The position numbers were made by a program, and so were the translations under genes. A stretch of DNA of 64,000 nt. It comes from Daphnia pulex (lineage: Eukaryota; Arthropoda; Branchiopoda; Diplostraca; Daphniidae). The first letter of the stretch is position 1. Every line of letters begins with the position of its first letter. Where the stretch lies: the NCBI RefSeq assembly GCF_021134715.1, contig NC_060020.1, positions 6,944,001-7,008,000 on the forward strand, read 5' to 3'. The notes beneath the pieces are model-generated. The model was not told the origin of the DNA. It saw nothing but the letters and a program-made list of their open reading frames with translations, and searched no databases. Shown here in pieces: positions 61,004 to 64,000 of the stretch.

Positions 61004-62349
61004 TCAACGCAGACTGAAAAGGTCACCCGCTGAGGGTAGTGGAACAGCCGAGACGTCGGGTAGCTGCGAAAGATCTGGTAGACTGGAAACGTGAGAACGC
61101 AATTCTTCGCGAACTTGGTATACTTTGGATAATTTCTCTTTATACTCCTGAAAAAGGTATAAATTAATTTAGTTTATTATGTTATCAATGCCAAACTAAA
61201 TTAAAAAAACAAAGATGTGTGTTAGGTCACATCCCCTACCTGAAGTCTTTCTTCAGCTTGAACTAAAAGTTCTTTCTGTGCTGCCGTGAAATCATGCAGC
61301 ATTTTAGTTACCGTTTTTCGATCCTCCATCTCCTTCAACAATCGGCCATTGTAGTCATTAAGTAACTCAACTGCTTCGTTTACTTTACCAGTTAACATTT
61401 CTGCTTGAGCTTGATCTGAATAAAAATAGATTTTGGCATTGCCACACACGAAATTTCTTGGAAGAATTACCTGAGATTTTTGAAAGCAAACTGACATCTG
61501 ATACTTCAGGAGGCAATTCAGTAATTTTTTTCCTGACAATACCATCACTTGATGCTGCATTTTCAAGGGTCTGAAGTGCTTTAACAAGTTCTTCAGGTTC
61601 TGGAGCATCATTAGCAGGTAGTTTTGGAGACAAAGTTATGTGGACTTCTTTCTTTCCTTCCTTATCAAACTGTATCACTTCATTACATTCTGATTTTCTT
61701 CGTTCTTTCTTAGTTTTATCAGGATCTTCTTGCTCTTTGTTTTCTTTGACATTTTCTAACATTTCGCGGCTCTCACCCCTATCTCTTCTTGATATTTTGA
61801 CAGGGGGTTCTCCATTGTCAAATCTTCTCTTGAGACATGATTCTGCATGAAGGTATCATTTAAAATTACGTAATGAAAATTATTTCTATAGCTTATACCT
61901 AATGATTTTCTGAATTCAGCAATCTGTTTGGAATCAAACATGTTTCTGTCTCCCCAAATATTGAGAATTCGTTCTAGTCTTTTCTGAGTGTTTTCATCAT
62001 TGACAGCTTGACCCATCAATTTAAGGGCTGGAGCAAGAATTGGACCAAAGTGATCTCTAAATTCTGGACCTTTCTTTCTGCTGTTCTGGATGACATCGTT
62101 GACGAGATAGATGAAAGTGAGTTTTCGACTGTCCTTGGCTAAGAAATAGAAATGCTGGAATTTAATTGGAAATGTGGATTTAGGAATTTTTTTACTACCT
62201 TTCGTGAATTCCTTTAACCAAATTTTGACGATACTAGCATGGTGTTTACGGTGGTGGATTAACCACAAAGACAATGTTTGAATACTTTGTTGAGAGTTGT
62301 TTAGTTCGGCTAATTTTTTCTCTAGTGCGGCATCAGAAAATCCTGACAT
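61004..62349 (-). CDS. RPRD1 (CREPT/p15RS family), RNA polymerase II CTD-binding protein, 5 exons
   Basis: Nuclear scaffold that binds the phosphorylated CTD of RNA polymerase II through a CID domain. Exons from 5' to 3': 62199-62349, 61899-62138, 61471-61842, 61240-61415, 61004-61147; phases join to 360 residues. Seen: MSGFSDAALEKKLAELNNSQ, the CID core SLWLIHHRKHHASIV, RKLTFIYLVNDVIQNSRKKG, RLERILNIWGDR; a charged Lys/Glu linker; ELVKALQTLENAASSDG, then the C-terminal coiled coil (ELLNDYNGRLLKEMEDRK) and the end SSLPDLSQLPDV and PLPSAGDLFSL, which match the vertebrate RPRD1A/B ending. One invertebrate gene represents the vertebrate pair. Its first intron (62139-62198) is 60 bases, a multiple of three with no stop. 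Confidence 0.95.
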
Positions 62350-62850
62350 TTTGTAGATTAATCTCCATAGATTAAGTTTCGTCTATTACGTTAACCGCAA
62401 ACTCAGTCCCTAAGATTTGTGAGTCAGTCTTCTCTTCTTCTAGAATCTCGATTAGGTAAAGTAGCAGACAAAAATGCACGAAATTTTTTGTCTGTATTTC
62501 ATGAGAACCATCCTCTTTTTCCGAATTTTGATTTAGTTTATAATAAAAAAAAAGAACAACAGTCATAAATTTATTTCGTTTTATTCTATATTTCATGTTT
62601 AAAATTAAAATGTAATAAAAAATCACCCAGTTAATAGAAATATAAGGACTAAATTAAAACAAATGCTTTCTATGTTTAAATTGGAAAATAATTTACAAGT
62701 GTTTGACAACCCTGCTGTTCGCTAGTTTGTTAGTCTGTCAAAATTTGTCGAAATTTGTCGACAAAATCATCACTGTGTTGGTATTCAATAGGTTGTTGTG
62801 TATTATTTAGATCAACGCGTGCAATTCCTTTAGTTCCAAAATACAGCAAT
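62350..62850. promoter_or_regulatory. Divergent intergenic region between RPRD1 and the next gene
   Basis: 501 bases between two start codons pointing away from each other. AT-rich, no TATA box at an obvious place. A minus-strand open frame inside it (62372-62626) is not convincing. Likely holds both promoters. Confidence 0.5.
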
Positions 62851-64000
62851 ATGAGGTAAGCTTATGGTATTCATATTCACATGATCATAAACTAAATTAG
62901 TTTGAATTCTTTTTAAGCACACCGGAGTTGAGCGACGTCGACATGCTGGTAGCCAAGAATGAAAATGAAGGAAAAGAAGAAGACGAAACCAAAAGCAAGC
63001 ACAAAAAAACTAAATTAAAGAAGACTCACAAACACAAGAAAAAAGATGAAAAGCCAAAGTAAGTTTCCAAGTTTCAAAAAATTCAAACTTTTCCCGTGTA
63101 TGTATTATAGATATACAAATCACATAAATTATGATATTGTTTTGTGTTGACGAAATGAATGTTGCAATCCCAATTTTCTACCTTTCAGGAAAAAGAAACG
63201 TAAACAGAAGAGGGATCAAAGTTCAGATGAATCTGAAAATGATGAACAAAAAAGGAAGAAAAAGAAAAAGATAAAAAAGGGAGAATCTGATGTGGAAACT
63301 GAACCTGCAAAAGCAAGGAAAACTCTGAAAAATGGAGTGGAAAATGGAAAATCTCAAGAAATTACCCTTGTAGATTTGGAAGAAGAATTGAATCTGGAAG
63401 AACTGATGAAACAAAAGGTTTTTCATCTCATAACATTATTTTGTAAGCATTAACAATATTGAACTTTTTTTTACAGGAGCTGCTGCAAGCTAGACTTGGT
63501 GCTTACGATTCTTCTTGCTCTGACACCGAAACCAAAACGATCGAAGTAAAAACTACTGAAAAACTACGAGACAAATTGAAAGAAATCGAAGTTTTAACCG
63601 AAACGCGAAATAAGGAATCTCGCTTAATTCGGGATAAAGAACGGATAAGAGAAAGGGAGTCAGAGCAAGAACGCAGTAGAGAAAAAGAACGAGAACCTGG
63701 ACGGGACCGTGAAAGAGAAAAAGGAAAAGAACGAGATCGAGAAAAAGAAAGAGATCCTGGACGAGAAAGGGATAGAGAAAAGGAGAAAGAAAGAGAAAAA
63801 GAACGAGAAAAGAGAGAACAGCGAGATCGACAACGTGAGCGCGAGGAAAGAGAAAGGAAAGATCAACGTGAACGAGAGGAAAGAGAAAGAAGGGAAAGAG
63901 TCGAGCGCGAAAGAAGAGACCGATCTAAAGAGAGACGAGATAGAAGAGACAGAGATATGCGGTCGAAGCGCGAGAGAGAAGACCGAGATCGAAGAATGCG
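62851..64000 (+). CDS. Lys-rich and Arg/Glu-repeat nuclear protein, PRPF4B-like N-terminus possible (3' end outside window)
   Basis: Exons 62851-62855, 62918-63058, 63189-63417, 63477 to beyond 64000. The first coding exon is only ATG AG; joined to the next it reads MSTPELSDVDMLVAKNENEG. Then come runs of Lys/His (KKTHKHKKKDEKPK; KKKRKQKR), an acidic-hydrophobic segment VDLEEELNLEELMKQKELLQ followed by ARLGAYDSS, and from about 63600 a long Arg/Glu/Asp repeat (REREK, RDRQRERE). This layout, basic start, one short helix with KQ-LLQA-L, then a charged RE/RS repeat, is found in the splicing kinase PRPF4B and in several other spliceosome-associated proteins. The kinase or other C-terminal domain that would decide it is off the end. 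Confidence 0.7.

Overview
The window looks like nuclear DNA of an arthropod, most likely a branchiopod crustacean of the Daphnia type (inference). Genes are split into many short exons, most introns are 55-150 bases with GT-AG ends, the proteins are closest to insect and animal families, and a BEL/Pao-like LTR retrotransposon is present. Nothing bacterial is visible. I rebuilt gene models by joining exons with consistent phase at GT/AG sites and comparing the translation with family members remembered from general knowledge. No database search was possible.

Layout. 1-13.1 kb: EXT1 (heparan sulfate polymerase, + strand, 10 exons, one 7.6-kb pyrimidine-rich intron). 17.4-20.5 kb: prolyl endopeptidase PREP (- strand, 13 exons, complete Ser/Asp/His triad). 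22.5-27.4 kb: a zona pellucida (ZP) domain cuticle protein of the dusky/dusky-like/miniature type (- strand). 28-36 kb: gene-poor, with an orphan spliced-looking exon, a decayed glycosyltransferase-31 (GT31) copy and two adjacent long inverted repeats, one of which is built from the GT31 coding sequence. 36.8-41.8 kb: remnants of a USP30-like deubiquitinase interrupted by a 4,167-bp non-autonomous LTR element with apparently identical 287-bp LTRs and a 5-bp target duplication. 42.7-43.3 kb: a small HMG-box-like gene (- strand). 44.3-44.6 kb: a CIAO2A (FAM96A) pseudogene that still has an intron. 45.1-46.9 kb: an unrecognised - strand gene disrupted by 339-bp and 62-bp tandem duplications. 49.4-53.6 kb: a second, unrelated ZP-domain membrane protein (- strand, 10 exons). 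57.7-62.4 kb: a compact housekeeping cluster of a mitochondrial enoyl-CoA hydratase-like gene (-), alpha-tubulin acetyltransferase ATAT1 (+) and RPRD1 (-). 62.9 kb to the end: the 5' part of a Lys- and Arg/Glu-rich nuclear protein gene (+), cut by the window edge.

The genes do not form one pathway. Two themes stand out. The two ZP proteins are both apical-matrix membrane proteins of the kind that shape arthropod cuticle, and the 57.7-63 kb genes sit in close divergent and convergent pairs that probably share promoters and 3' ends. The least ordinary stretch is 31.5-47 kb, where pseudogenes, inverted repeats, tandem duplications and a young retrotransposon are concentrated.
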